From contig CM057835.1 in the NCBI GenBank assembly GCA_030068075.1, positions 38,429,715 through 38,493,714 of the forward strand: a stretch of 64,000 bases of DNA. The letters run 5' to 3'. This stretch comes from Paguma larvata (Eukaryota; Chordata; Mammalia; Carnivora; Viverridae). The notes beneath the pieces are model-generated. The model was given only the letters and a program-made list of their open reading frames with translations. It did no database searches and was not told where the DNA came from. The translations under genes and the position numbers were made by a program. Below, one piece after another: positions 55,601-64,000 of this stretch (the first letter of the stretch is position 1; each line of letters begins with the position of its first letter).

Positions 55601-56415
55601 CTTTCATACTTCTTTGTATTTTTAGGCCAGAAGTAGCAAAGAAAGCTTAATGGAGAAGTAAAACAAATTAAATGTAAAAAATAATGTCCCCTTGCTTAGC
55701 ACAATTTTATTTACAACCTTCAAGTGTTAGAATGTCATACTATTACTCTTAGAGATAAAATTATATCTGCTTCCTGTGTGCAAGTTTCTTGATACTTCCC
55801 TGTACTTTAAAATTTTGCAGTGATGAATATTTCCCCCTTTAAAAGTCAGAAACAAAAAAAAAATGACTGTGCAAAATGTTTATCTTCCCTTTTCATGGGT
55901 AACGATAGAATAGAATCCAATGTAAAGATCTCAAAATTTAAAATAACACTAAAGGGGAGTAAAAGAAAGATATCTGAGAAACAGATTGTACTTCCGCGTA
56001 AAAGTAGACATGTTCATCATTTTCATTAAAAGATTTCAAAAGTATTTTGAAAATATTTCAAAATATTTAAATCCATGAATAGATTGATAAAATCATGTGT
56101 TTGTTTTCATTGCCATCTCTAATTCTTCAGGTCTGCCAAGAAAGGTAAGCTAAACACAAGCAAGGCAATGTTGATGTGTTCTGTTGGCTGAGAACACAAT
56201 CCCTTTCAAAACTGGTTAAAATATGTTTTTAATTCTTTTGTGAACCACTTGTGAAGCTTACCCTTTGCCTACCCCAGTTTTAAGTACTTTCATACTAAGG
56301 GAATACAAATCATTAGAGAATCAGACAGCCCTTCACCGGCACTTAGAGGGACCTGTATCTGTGCCATGTAGTTTGCATACATTAGCTCTGTAATGTCCAT
56401 CAGTAATTTGCTAAA
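55601..56415. other. AT-rich intronic stretch
   Basis: Short forward frames lack splice context. No repeat is recognised. Confidence 0.5.
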
Positions 56416-56419
56416 ATTG

Positions 56420-56560
56420 TTTTTGTTATTATAGTCATCTCCTGTTTAAGATATGGAGCTGAGATTGAGTGTGTCACAAGGTCACCTGAGTGGAAGGAAC
56501 TGACTGAGATGGGAATCAAACATAGGATTTTCAGAAATCCAACCCATTTCATAACTATGA
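56420..56560 (-). repeat. MIR-like fragment, reverse orientation
   Basis: 'TATAGTCATCTCCTGTTTAA', 'GTCACAAGGTCACCTGAGTG' and 'GAGATGGGAATCAAACATAG' match reverse MIR (AAGGTCACACAGCTAGTAAG, GGGATTCGAACCCAG). Confidence 0.6.
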
Positions 56561-56900
56561 AATACCCCTATACTCTAGCATTATTAAATAATCCTATATA
56601 TGTCTCATCAGGCTCTATAAAGCAAGTAAAAGCCACATCAGTCATGCATTATGTCACTAGTGTCCACCTGAACAGATTATATGATTCACTAATTGTTGTT
56701 GAAATTTTATCTCATTGGGGCTATGTTTTCAATGATGATTTTTTCATGGGGAAAGGACTACGTAATTAATTAGAAATTACTTAATTTTCACAGGGATTAT
56801 AGATAATTTTTGCAGTTCTAAATTTGTAAAACTTTTGAACTGGATATGCCTTTAGAAATGTTGCCCATTTCTTTAAAAGATTATTTCACGGGGCGCCTGG

Positions 56901-56912
56901 TGGCTCAGTCGG
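56901..56912 (+). promoter_or_regulatory. RNA polymerase III A box of the young Can-SINE
   Basis: TGGCTCAGTCGG fits the tRNA A-box pattern TRGYnnAnnnGG. The paired B box lies about 44 bases downstream, a tRNA-like spacing. Confidence 0.75.
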
Positions 56913-56955
56913 TTGAGCGGCCGACTTCGGCTCAGGTCATGATCTCGCGGTCTGT

Positions 56956-56966
56956 GAGTTCGAGCC
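56956..56966 (+). promoter_or_regulatory. RNA polymerase III B box of the young Can-SINE
   Basis: GAGTTCGAGCC fits the B-box pattern GGTTCGAnTCC with two departures. Together with the A box it is the internal promoter expected of a tRNA-derived SINE. Confidence 0.75.
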
Positions 56967-57118
56967 CCGCGTCGGGCTCTGTGCTGACAGCTCAGAGCCT
57001 GGAGCCTGCTTCTTCAGATTCTGTGTCTTCCTCTCTCTCTGCCCTTCCCCTGCTCATACTCTGTCTCTATGTCTCTCAAAAATAAATAAATGTTAAAAAA
57101 AAAAATTTAAAAGATTAT

Positions 57119-57147
57119 TTCACACACACAGACACACACACACACAA
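57119..57147. repeat. (CA)n microsatellite between two SINEs
   Basis: Begins inside the right target duplication of the preceding SINE (TTTCAC|ACACAC) and runs about 28 bases with one GA interruption. Confidence 0.85.
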
Positions 57148-57169
57148 CATAAAAAGTGAAAAAATAGGA

Positions 57170-57395
57170 GCACCTGAGTCGCTCAGTGGGTCAAGCAGCC
57201 GACTGCGGCTCAAGTCACGATCTCATGGTTTGTGAGTTCGAGTACCACGTTAGGCTCTGCGCTGACAGTGCCTGGAGCCTGCTTGGGATTCTTTTTCTTC
57301 TTCTCTCTCTACCCTTCCCCCACTCACATGTCTCTCTTTCTCTCTCTCTCTCTTTCTGTCTCTCTTTCCAAAATAAGTAAAAATTTAAAAAAAAT
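57170..57395 (+). mobile_element. Can-SINE, older adjacent copy
   Basis: GGAGCACCTGAGTCGCTCAG head, CTCAAGTCACGATCTCATGG, GTGAGTTCGAGTACCACG B-box region, an expanded CT-rich middle and A-rich tail. It lies 65 bp from the young copy in the same orientation. A third copy of the target string (AAAAGATTACTTCAC) follows it at about 57406-57420. Confidence 0.94.
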
Positions 57396-57420
57396 AAAAG
57401 TAAAATAAAAGATTACTTCA

Positions 57421-58320
57421 CAAGTGAGGAACCTTAGGGCCACAGTGGCTCACTGATTTACCACATATACAGTTAAAAGAAAAGCTGGCCTAGGGCACAG
57501 ATATCTTAACTTACCTTCAAATATTCTCTCCGACCAGCTGTAAAATGAACATGTGCTATGATATTCTTTGAAGGTTTGGGTGGACCAGTAGTTGAAAAGT
57601 AGTAAGAGTAACTGCAATGGCTATGCTCAGATTGGAATCATCTTTATGTAATCTGGGCTTATTAAGGAGTCATGTAGGGACATAAATCAGAGGGCTACTC
57701 TAGGAGATACTGCTAGGTCTCACAAAATTCAAACAGTATTCATTCACTCATTCATTCAATTATTCGAAATAAATTATTAATCATCCATTGTACTTATATC
57801 CATTGTTTTGATACAATAAAAGGCATAGGAATATGCCACCTCATCTCAGCTTCCATGCTGAATGCAACCAAGCGACTTTTTTGTAGACAAATGCATAGAA
57901 TACAAGCCCAACAACATCCTCTCTTCACCCCACCAATGGAAGAATCATGAATATTTGCTATCTAATCTCTTTCACCCAGGTCTCAATGGACAAAGTTTCC
58001 ATTTTAAATTCTCGAAAATATTATATCATCCATAGATTTCGTTAGCACGTTTTCTCTACCCTCTTTCAGTTTTCAAAGATGGGTTTCCTCTAATACTCAC
58101 TTTACTTCGTTTTGGTGATAAGGAGTCAAAGTCAATTCCAGCAATAAACAAAGCTGTTTTCATAAGGAATTGTAAAAGCTATTTTCGTTCTCTTTTTCAT
58201 AAGTATTTGGTATTGCTTGTTATTTCGCAAATATTAAAATATATAAAATTGGATTTTGAGTAGTGATTTTTGAGTGCTTGTTTCACTGTAGATGGAAATT
58301 CATTCCTTTGCTAAGAAAAA
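57421..58320. other. noncoding stretch
   Basis: A short L2/MIR-like tail ('CATTCACTCATTCATTCAAT') at 57738-57760 is the only repeat seen. Confidence 0.5.
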
Positions 58321-58344
58321 CATAATTTCTTAAATAGTTTCATC

Positions 58345-58388
58345 ACACACACACACGCACACTCGTATACACACATGCACACACACTT
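58345..58388. repeat. degenerate (CA)n microsatellite
   Basis: CA runs interrupted by GC, TCGTAT and ATG. The Cys/Val/Met-rich 90-codon frame on the complement is a translation through this repeat. Confidence 0.85.
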
Positions 58389-58845
58389 GTTGAGGAGGAG
58401 TTGCCATGCCTTATACACCGATAAGCTTGTGTTCAATTCTACTGGCCCTTTTCTCTGAAGACCTCTCAAGAGATCTCTGAATAGCTTTTGTGATCCTGAG
58501 ACAGGAGTAGGCAGTTGATCATCTATTGCGTTATCCCAATGAGTCTCCCTTCTTTTGTCTAAACTCCATGAGAAAAATAGCAAAAATTAAATGTCTGTTT
58601 CTGGCCAATACTTGAGAAAAGTCAGCTTAGCTTTAATCAAACCAGCTCTCCAGTCTCGTGCCAGTTTTGATTGAATCATAGACTTACGTCTCCCTCAAGC
58701 AATTTTGAGAAGGTGATCTAGTGGAGTTGTACAGCAACGAGCAGTTTCTAATGTCCGCGAAAGCTTACAAGTGTTTTCTAGAATGTGATGGGAGCCCTGA
58801 TATATTAAAGACACTCAAGGTAGAACTTTCATATTTAGAGAAGGT
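58389..58845. other. noncoding stretch
   Basis: Nothing recognised. Confidence 0.5.
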
Positions 58846-58849
58846 CATC

Positions 58850-59378
58850 GAGAAACACTGGTTTGAACTGCACGGGACTAATTACCCGTAGACCTTTTTC
58901 AATATATATATTGGGAAACACTTTTTGAGATTTGTGACAATTTGAAAAAACTCACAGATGAACCATGTAGCCTAAAAATATCAAAAAGATTAAAGAAAAG
59001 CTAGGTATGTCATGAGTATATAAACTATATGTACATACTAGTCTATTTTATCATTTACTACCATAAAATATACACCTAACGATTTTTAAATATTAAAATG
59101 TATCGAAACTTATACACACAAACTTACAAACCATACATGGCACCATCTGCAGCCTAGAGAAATGTAAATAATAAGCAAGATGCACTATTAAGTCATAACT
59201 TCATGAAATTAACTGCAGTACATTTTGTACCACCATACTAATTTCAGAGCCCCCTCCTGTTGCTGCTGCGGTGTGCTCGAATGTTGTGTCTACTCGAAAG
59301 GCCCTGTGCACGCTCATCATCTCCATGTGAGCGCTTCCCCTCTGCAGCAACTCGCTATTGTAGTAAAAGTGACTTCAG
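58850..59378. mobile_element. Tigger-class DNA transposon relic
   Basis: 'GGTTTGAACTGCACGGGACT', 'CAGATGAACCATGTAGCCTA', 'AGTCTATTTTATCATTTACT', 'ACCATACATGGCACCATCTG' and 'CTCCTGTTGCTGCTGCGGTG' are the ordered landmarks of a widespread mammalian Tigger element. It is truncated; its right end is interrupted by the SINE at 59379. No transposase frame survives. Confidence 0.7.
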
Positions 59379-59601
59379 GGAGTCTGGGTGGCCAGGTTGG
59401 TTAAGTGTCTGACTCTTGATTTCAGCTCAGATCATGATCTCCGGGTTCCTGAGTTCAAGCCCAGTGTCGAGCTCTGCACTGACAGTGTGGAGCCTGCATG
59501 GGATTCTCTCCCTCTCTTTCTGTCTTTCTCTATCTATCTATGCCTCTCCCCTGCTCTTGCGCTCTCTCTCTCTCTCTCTCAAAATAAAAACTTAAACATA
59601 A
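59379..59601 (+). mobile_element. Can-SINE inserted at the Tigger relic
   Basis: GGAGTCTGGGTGGCCAGGTT head, CTCAGATCATGATCTCCGGG, GAGTTCAAGCCCAGTG, CT-rich middle with TCTATCTATC and a simple A-rich tail. The flanks AAAAGTGACTTCAGG and AAAAGTGATGTCAGG are the duplication. Confidence 0.93.
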
Positions 59602-59619
59602 AAAAGTGATGTCAGGATA

Positions 59620-59829
59620 TATGGATATCTGCCAATGCCTGGCGACATTTTTGGTTATCACGGCTGGGGATGTTGGGAGGGGTATTTCTGGTATCTAATG
59701 AGTAGAGGTCAGGGATACTGCTAAATATCTTTCACACACGCATAGACACACACACACATACACACACACACACACACACCAAAAAAAATTTTCAGCTTAA
59801 AATATCAAGAGCTAAGGTTAAGAAACCCT
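59620..59829. mobile_element. hAT-Charlie MITE (MER20-like), expanded by (CA)n
   Basis: 'GCCTGGCGACATTTTTGGTT', 'ATCACGGCTGGGGATGTTGG', 'GTAGAGGTCAGGGATACTGC' and the terminal 'GGTTAAGAAACCCT' belong to the same family as 3142-3346, in the other orientation. A (CA)n array (59735-59778) has grown inside it. Confidence 0.72.
59735..59778. repeat. (CA)n microsatellite inside a MITE
   Basis: CA units with GCATAG and ATA interruptions. Confidence 0.88.
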
Positions 59830-59839
59830 AATAGATACA

Positions 59840-60710
59840 TAAAGAACTTCAGATACAGAGATAGAGATGGTTGTATTATATATGCTTATTGTATACATAT
59901 TTTACGTGTATGTGGCACACTGCATACTGTATCTCCTTTTTAAATACTTAAGTCACGTTTGCATATTGATTCTGAGCAATCCCATTTTAAGAAACCTGTT
60001 GATTCTAATAACCCTGAATTTTCTGTGGTCCCTGGAACCCTTTCTTAGGAAACCTGTTTACAACTGACAATATTTCATAGATTAAACCTTCCAAAATTTT
60101 ATTCTATAGAGAGTCAGAGAAGATTTCATGTCATAAAATCATACACTCCAGAAATTTTGCTTACATACAACTTTTAAAAGGAAGTAAATATTCTTCATGT
60201 TACCTATAAAGCCCTAGAAAAAACTGAAATATTTTCAAATAACTAGGTTATGTTCTTTGGAATCCATACAGACTTAGAACTCTGACTTTTTTAAATGTCG
60301 TAGGCAGCTATAAAATTATGTGTAGTTTTTAATCATTCAAAGACTATTTAAAATTATAATAACATTAGTAAAATTTTTATTACATGCACCTCCTATAAAT
60401 AGTGTATTTTCTACTTACACTTGTGTAATGCAGGACTTAGTACTGCAATTGATTTGCAAGTCTGTGGAAGTATCACTATAATGATTTTTTTACTTTTGAA
60501 CTACACATATGCATCACAATGACATAAATATTTGAAAAAACTGCTCTTGTAATCATCTTTCCCCAAGTCTACAGAGCTATATCTTATAATCACTTATTAA
60601 CATGAATATTAATATAGGAAATGCATATTCATATACTGTTTTCTGTAGGTCATTTGTTCTTTTCTCAGAGTTTTACTTTTATTGAAGGTAGGAAGGAATA
60701 TCTGTGGACA
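59840..60710. other. AT-rich noncoding stretch
   Basis: No repeat or exon recognised. Confidence 0.5.
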
Positions 60711-60714
60711 ACTT

Positions 60715-60885
60715 TAATCTCTCTGAGCCTCTGAAAAAAATGGAAATACTGATGTCTTCCTAGCGGGATTATTGTAAAAAGCATTTCATAATAATTAACA
60801 TTTGGGAAACACTTACTATGCACGAGGCACTTTGCAAGCTTTTATATGTAACTTTATTTAATTTCTTCAACAACCGCATGGAACA
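60715..60885. repeat. MIR/L2-like fragment
   Basis: 'GAGCCTCTGAAAAAAATGGA', 'GCGGGATTATTGTAAAAAGC', 'ACTTACTATGCACGAGGCAC' and 'TTCTTCAACAACCGCATG' follow the MIR3-type order (GTGCCAGGCACTGTGCTAAG, TCCTCACAACAACCC). Confidence 0.5.
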
Positions 60886-61020
60886 TAAATATATATTTTA
60901 AGTGGAAAGCACCTACAATAATGTTTCACAAACTATATGTATGTTTGTGAAAGATATGACTTTCTGTACAAGATATGACTTCTGATATTGTCTCTATTCT
61001 TTAGATAAGCATATATCCCT

Positions 61021-61238
61021 TTTTTTTAATTTTTTAACATTTATTTATTTTTGAGAGACAGAGAGACAGAGAGTGAGCAGGGAAGGGGAAAAGAGAGATG
61101 GAGACGCAGAATCCAAAGCAGGCTCCAGGCTCTGAGCTGTCAGCACAGAGCCCGACACGGTGCTCGAACTCACAAACCGTGAGATCATGACCTGAGCAGA
61201 AGTCAGATGCTCAACCGACTGAGCCACCCAGGCGCCCC
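61021..61238 (-). mobile_element. Can-SINE, full length, reverse orientation
   Basis: The complement begins GGGGCGCCTGGGTGGCTCAG and ends in AATAAATGTTAAAAAATTAA. TATCCCTT flanks it at 61013-61020 and 61239-61246. The head and B box are close to consensus. Confidence 0.95.
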
Positions 61239-61249
61239 TATCCCTTACT

Positions 61250-62045
61250 TTTTATACAAAATCTTAGTGTAGCTTTACTATTATAGGAGAGCTTGTAGCC
61301 TATAATTGATATAAAATCATTTGTGCAACCTGAGAATATAATGTGCATTAAGGAGAGAGAGGACAGAAAAGTAGGGCAATAGTGACATTATAATAATCAG
61401 TTAGAAACGCACACAGGTGCTGGAAGGAGTAGAACAATGGTCAGACACCACCTTGGTTAGGTAAAACTGTGAGAGGGTTGCAGAAGAGAAAATCATGTAT
61501 GAGAAGGTATGAGGGATAGACTTTGCAATAACTTGGGTTAGTCAGAGTTACATCCAAATCTTGTACTAAAAAACACCACTAGAACATATACATTGATTAA
61601 AAGAGCCCATTCGCAATGGCTGTAACAACCAGAAATTTCCTAGAAACAACCCAAACAGGAAATATGTTATCAGAACGATCATGAAGAAGTCTATGAAAGT
61701 TCACAGATGGAGAAGACAACAATAAAACAACATACATCATGACAGTCCTCAATATTTTAATTTGATGGGGTCTGGCATCTTCACGTTGCAATTGTAAAAC
61801 AATTCCACACAATCTACAATCACTTCAATTGTGACACAACTAAATGAGATTTTATTTATATCCACATTTCCAGAGGACCTATTTTGTATCTAGTGAAATG
61901 TGTTCTACTTATCCATAGTCTCCGTATACTTATATAAACCTGATTTTCCAACTAAGAGAGAAGTTACTCAGCTTTTTAAGATTCCTTAATCAATTCATTA
62001 TGCACTAGTTGACAGGTTATATTTCTTTTGTTTTCTTGAGATGGA
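61250..62045. other. noncoding stretch
   Basis: A 71-codon complementary frame (61812-61597) has no splice context. No repeat is confidently recognised. Confidence 0.45.
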
Positions 62046-62052
62046 CTCATGG

Positions 62053-62231
62053 AGGGGCCCCTGGATGGCTCAGTCAGTTAAGGTGTCTGACTTCAGCTCA
62101 GGTCATGATCTCACAGCTTATGTATGAGCTTAAGCCCCGCGTCGAGCTCTGTGCTGACAGCTCAGAGCCTGGAGCCTGTTTTGGATTCTGTCTCCCTCTC
62201 TCTCAAAAATAAATAAACATTAAAAAAAAGA
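62053..62231 (+). mobile_element. Can-SINE with a shortened CT-rich tract
   Basis: AGGGGCCCCTGGATGGCTCA head, CTCAGGTCATGATCTCACAG, GAGCTTAAGCCCCGCGTCGA, then only a short CT stretch before AAATAAATAAACATTAAAA. The missing part is the 'CTCTGCCCCTCCCCTGCTCA' section found in other copies. Confidence 0.93.
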
Positions 62232-62239
62232 AAGAATGG

Positions 62240-62585
62240 GCCTGAGGAAATTAAAGTTACCAAAAAATATAATTAACTTACCTATAGAATCTGACCTTTT
62301 AGGTGTTTGTTAATAAATAAGTATGGAAAAATATTGTGGACAGATAGGCATTAAAAGCATTTTCCCTTTGTCAGATGAAGGGTAACTCCAATAGCTTTCC
62401 TATCAAAGTAATCCTAAATATGACAGATTCCTTTTTTAAATCTTGTTCTATCATAGTAAGTCACCAATTAAAAAAATGAAATAAAACACATGTACACACA
62501 GCCAACACGTTTTCTAAAAAGAGGAAAGATAATAATGGCAGTGAATAATACAGTTTTAGAATTCTGTAAAGTTGTGTCAGATATG
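62240..62585. other. noncoding stretch
   Basis: Nothing recognised. Confidence 0.5.
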
Positions 62586-62589
62586 AAAT

Positions 62590-63060
62590 CATTTTCAGAT
62601 TATTTCCTTTGGTGCTGGTAATCAGAATTGTGTGGTCTTTCAAGGAAAAAAACCCCTCATTTTAAAGAAGATATGCAATGCACTCATAGGTTATTGAAAA
62701 AAGTGTATAAAACAAAGCTACTATCTGCATTGATGTACATAGAAAAAGCAAAAATGTTATCTGTAAAAGCAGAAAAGAATTTGGCCTGCTTGACTTTTTG
62801 TATCAAGCATGCTACAGCAATCTTTTGATTCTAATATGAAACTATAGTAAGGATCATTGCACTAATGCATGAGGATTTGTGATAATGTTGCAGAAATTTT
62901 ACTGTCAAAACTGAACTGCAGTGTAATGACTTTTGTTATCATGGTTTCTAATAACTATTCAGCATGAATTGACCCTACATATGTTTTGCTGCAATAATGT
63001 GTCAGTAACTCAAAAAGCTAAAAAGGAAATAAAACAGTCAATACAGTACTATGTATGATT
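62590..63060. other. candidate conserved noncoding element
   Basis: A 470-base repeat-free block: 'TTGGTGCTGGTAATCAGAAT', 'CACTAATGCATGAGGATTTG', 'CTGAACTGCAGTGTAATGAC' and 'TATTCAGCATGAATTGACCC'. The complexity is higher than in the flanks. Assigned by texture only. Confidence 0.28.
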
Positions 63061-63381
63061 TCATGATAACCTTTCTCCATTCTTACTATTTATTAATATT
63101 GTTAGAACAATTCTAACATAGACGCTGTGCAAACTACAGCATCATATGAAAATGAAAGCTTAGACATGTTGTGACAGTCATGGCCAAAGATACCTAAAAA
63201 GTACATTACAAGAAAACTGTGTTCTCCTCTGTTCACAATGAGAACTAGGGACCGATTGGTCCCTTACTACTTCAGAGTCTGTTACCCTCAGCTGTAGGGA
63301 GCCTTTGATATGTTTTTCTTCTTTCCCTGACAATGTGTTAATTTCTTCTACCTTTGATGAGATATACCTCCCTTGTGTCTG

Positions 63382-63494
63382 TCTCTCTTTCCCTCTTTCT
63401 CCCCTCCCTCCCCTCCTTCCTTCCTTCCTTCCTTCCTTCCTTCCTTCCTTCTTTCTTTCTTTCTTTCTTCCTTCCTTCCTTTCTTCTTTTTCTT
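63382..63494. repeat. polypyrimidine tract (CCTT/CTTT)n
   Basis: C/T only for about 110 bases, grading from CCCTCC to CCTT (63417-63448) to CTTT and back to CCTT. Overlapping Ser/Phe/Leu/Pro frames here are translations of the tract. Confidence 0.95.
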
Positions 63495-63774
63495 TATTTC
63501 TATATTTTTACATCTCTCCTTCTCCATTGGAGGATATTTTCACTTAAGCATCTCTCCATTGCAGTAAATAAGAGAAAATAAAAATCCATTACACACCTGT
63601 GTCTGGCTGCCACCGTGCAATGCATTTATAAGTGTAAAACATTGAACCCTGCACCTGCTATAACATAGTCAGTTACAGATAATGTTCTCATTATTATTCT
63701 ATTGTTCTTATTTAATTTATTAAAAACTCTATAAGATAACTAAAAATATTCTCATTTTTTCTTAGGAAACTAAG

Positions 63775-63960
63775 GGCTACTATAACAAAGTACCACAGAC
63801 TGAATGACTTAAACCAGTGATACTTAAACTCATTTTAAGTTAATTATCTCTGTGAAGGCTTATCTCTAGTTACAGTCACATTCTGAGGTCCTGAGGGTAG
63901 GACTTCAACATAAGAATTTAGGGGGAGAGGAACAGTAAAACCCATAACAGGTGCATTGTA
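63775..63960 (-). repeat. LTR-like (MaLR-group) fragment, reverse orientation
   Basis: 'GGCTACTATAACAAAGTACC', 'CACAGACTGAATGACTTAAA', 'GTCACATTCTGAGGTCCTGA' and 'TAGGACTTCAACATAAGAAT' match the ends of a common LTR group, with the middle deleted. Confidence 0.5.
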
Positions 63961-64000
63961 AGTTAAGGCCAGGCTACTTGTCGGTGGGAAACTGCTGGGA

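Larger units (their letters stand above)
56890..57105 (+). mobile_element. Can-SINE, best-preserved and probably youngest copy
   Basis: GGGGCGCCTGGTGGCTCAGT head, a consensus-like body and many intact CpGs (GAGCGGCCGAC, TCTCGCGGTC, CCCCGCGTCGGGC) indicate recent insertion, because methylated CpGs decay quickly. The perfect 18-base duplication TTTAAAAGATTATTTCAC flanks it at 56872-56889 and 57106-57123. Only the head is one G short of the usual CTGGGTGG. Confidence 0.97.

Noticed and set aside
56890..56966. tRNA gene suggested by A and B boxes
   Set aside because: The boxes belong to a tRNA-derived SINE head; no cloverleaf with an acceptor stem or anticodon arm can be completed.
58311..58583. 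90-codon complementary frame with a Cys/Val-rich end
   Set aside because: The Cys/Val/Met-rich part is the (CA)n repeat read on the complement; the rest has no support.
63305..63581. Overlapping Phe/Leu/Ser/Pro-rich frames resembling membrane proteins
   Set aside because: Translations of the (CCTT/CTTT)n tract.

Overview
This window is mammalian nuclear DNA, almost certainly from a carnivore and most likely a felid. The main evidence is at least 18 tRNA-derived Can-SINE copies. They share a tRNA-like head (a 'GGGGCGCCTGGGTGGCTCAG' type start), a CT-rich middle and an A-rich tail, and most lie between recognisable target-site duplications. The long head, CT-tract and 'AATAAATAAACATTAAAAA' tail are the form I associate with cats. 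The DNA is AT-rich, gene-poor and without operons, so it reads as a large intron or gene desert.

Only one coding segment can be supported: a 150-base internal exon on the + strand at 53094-53243, with good splice signals on both sides. It has one open frame of exactly 50 codons, phase 0 at both ends, and encodes a helical, coiled-coil-like peptide. I do not recognise the gene. Most of the window is therefore probably the two introns flanking this exon.

Layout. 0.1-13.2 kb: Can-SINEs, a hAT MITE, L2, MIR and L1 3' ends, plus a diverged 105-bp direct repeat pair (11981/12831). 13.2-22.5 kb: a SINE-free stretch of about 10 kb with several blocks that look like conserved noncoding DNA (15.5, 17.0-18.0 and 21.1-21.6 kb). 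25.0-29.15 kb: a scrambled ERVL-type endogenous retrovirus with pieces in both orientations, followed by a MaLR-type LTR. 34.2-36.5 kb: the decayed 3' half of an L1 with a SINE nested in it. 37.75-38.3 kb: another MaLR-type LTR. 40524-41779: a complete-ended but internally deleted Tigger transposon between TA dinucleotides, keeping both ends of a dead transposase gene. 43-50 kb: old small repeats and a hairpin-rich unique block. 53.1 kb: the exon. 55.23 kb: a pure (TA)n tract. 56.9-57.4 kb: two adjacent SINEs, one apparently young, with three copies of one target sequence. 58.85-59.83 kb: a second Tigger-like relic and a hAT MITE, with SINE insertions. 61-64 kb: two more SINEs, a polypyrimidine tract and an LTR-like fragment.

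No operon, CRISPR array, prophage or novel protein system is visible. The points most worth a second look are the unidentified exon, the mixed-orientation ERVL locus, the Tigger remnant with its PIP-box-like C-terminus, the CNE-like blocks and a few local duplications and hairpins. Repeat family names come from recognising consensus-like sequence by eye; no database search was run.
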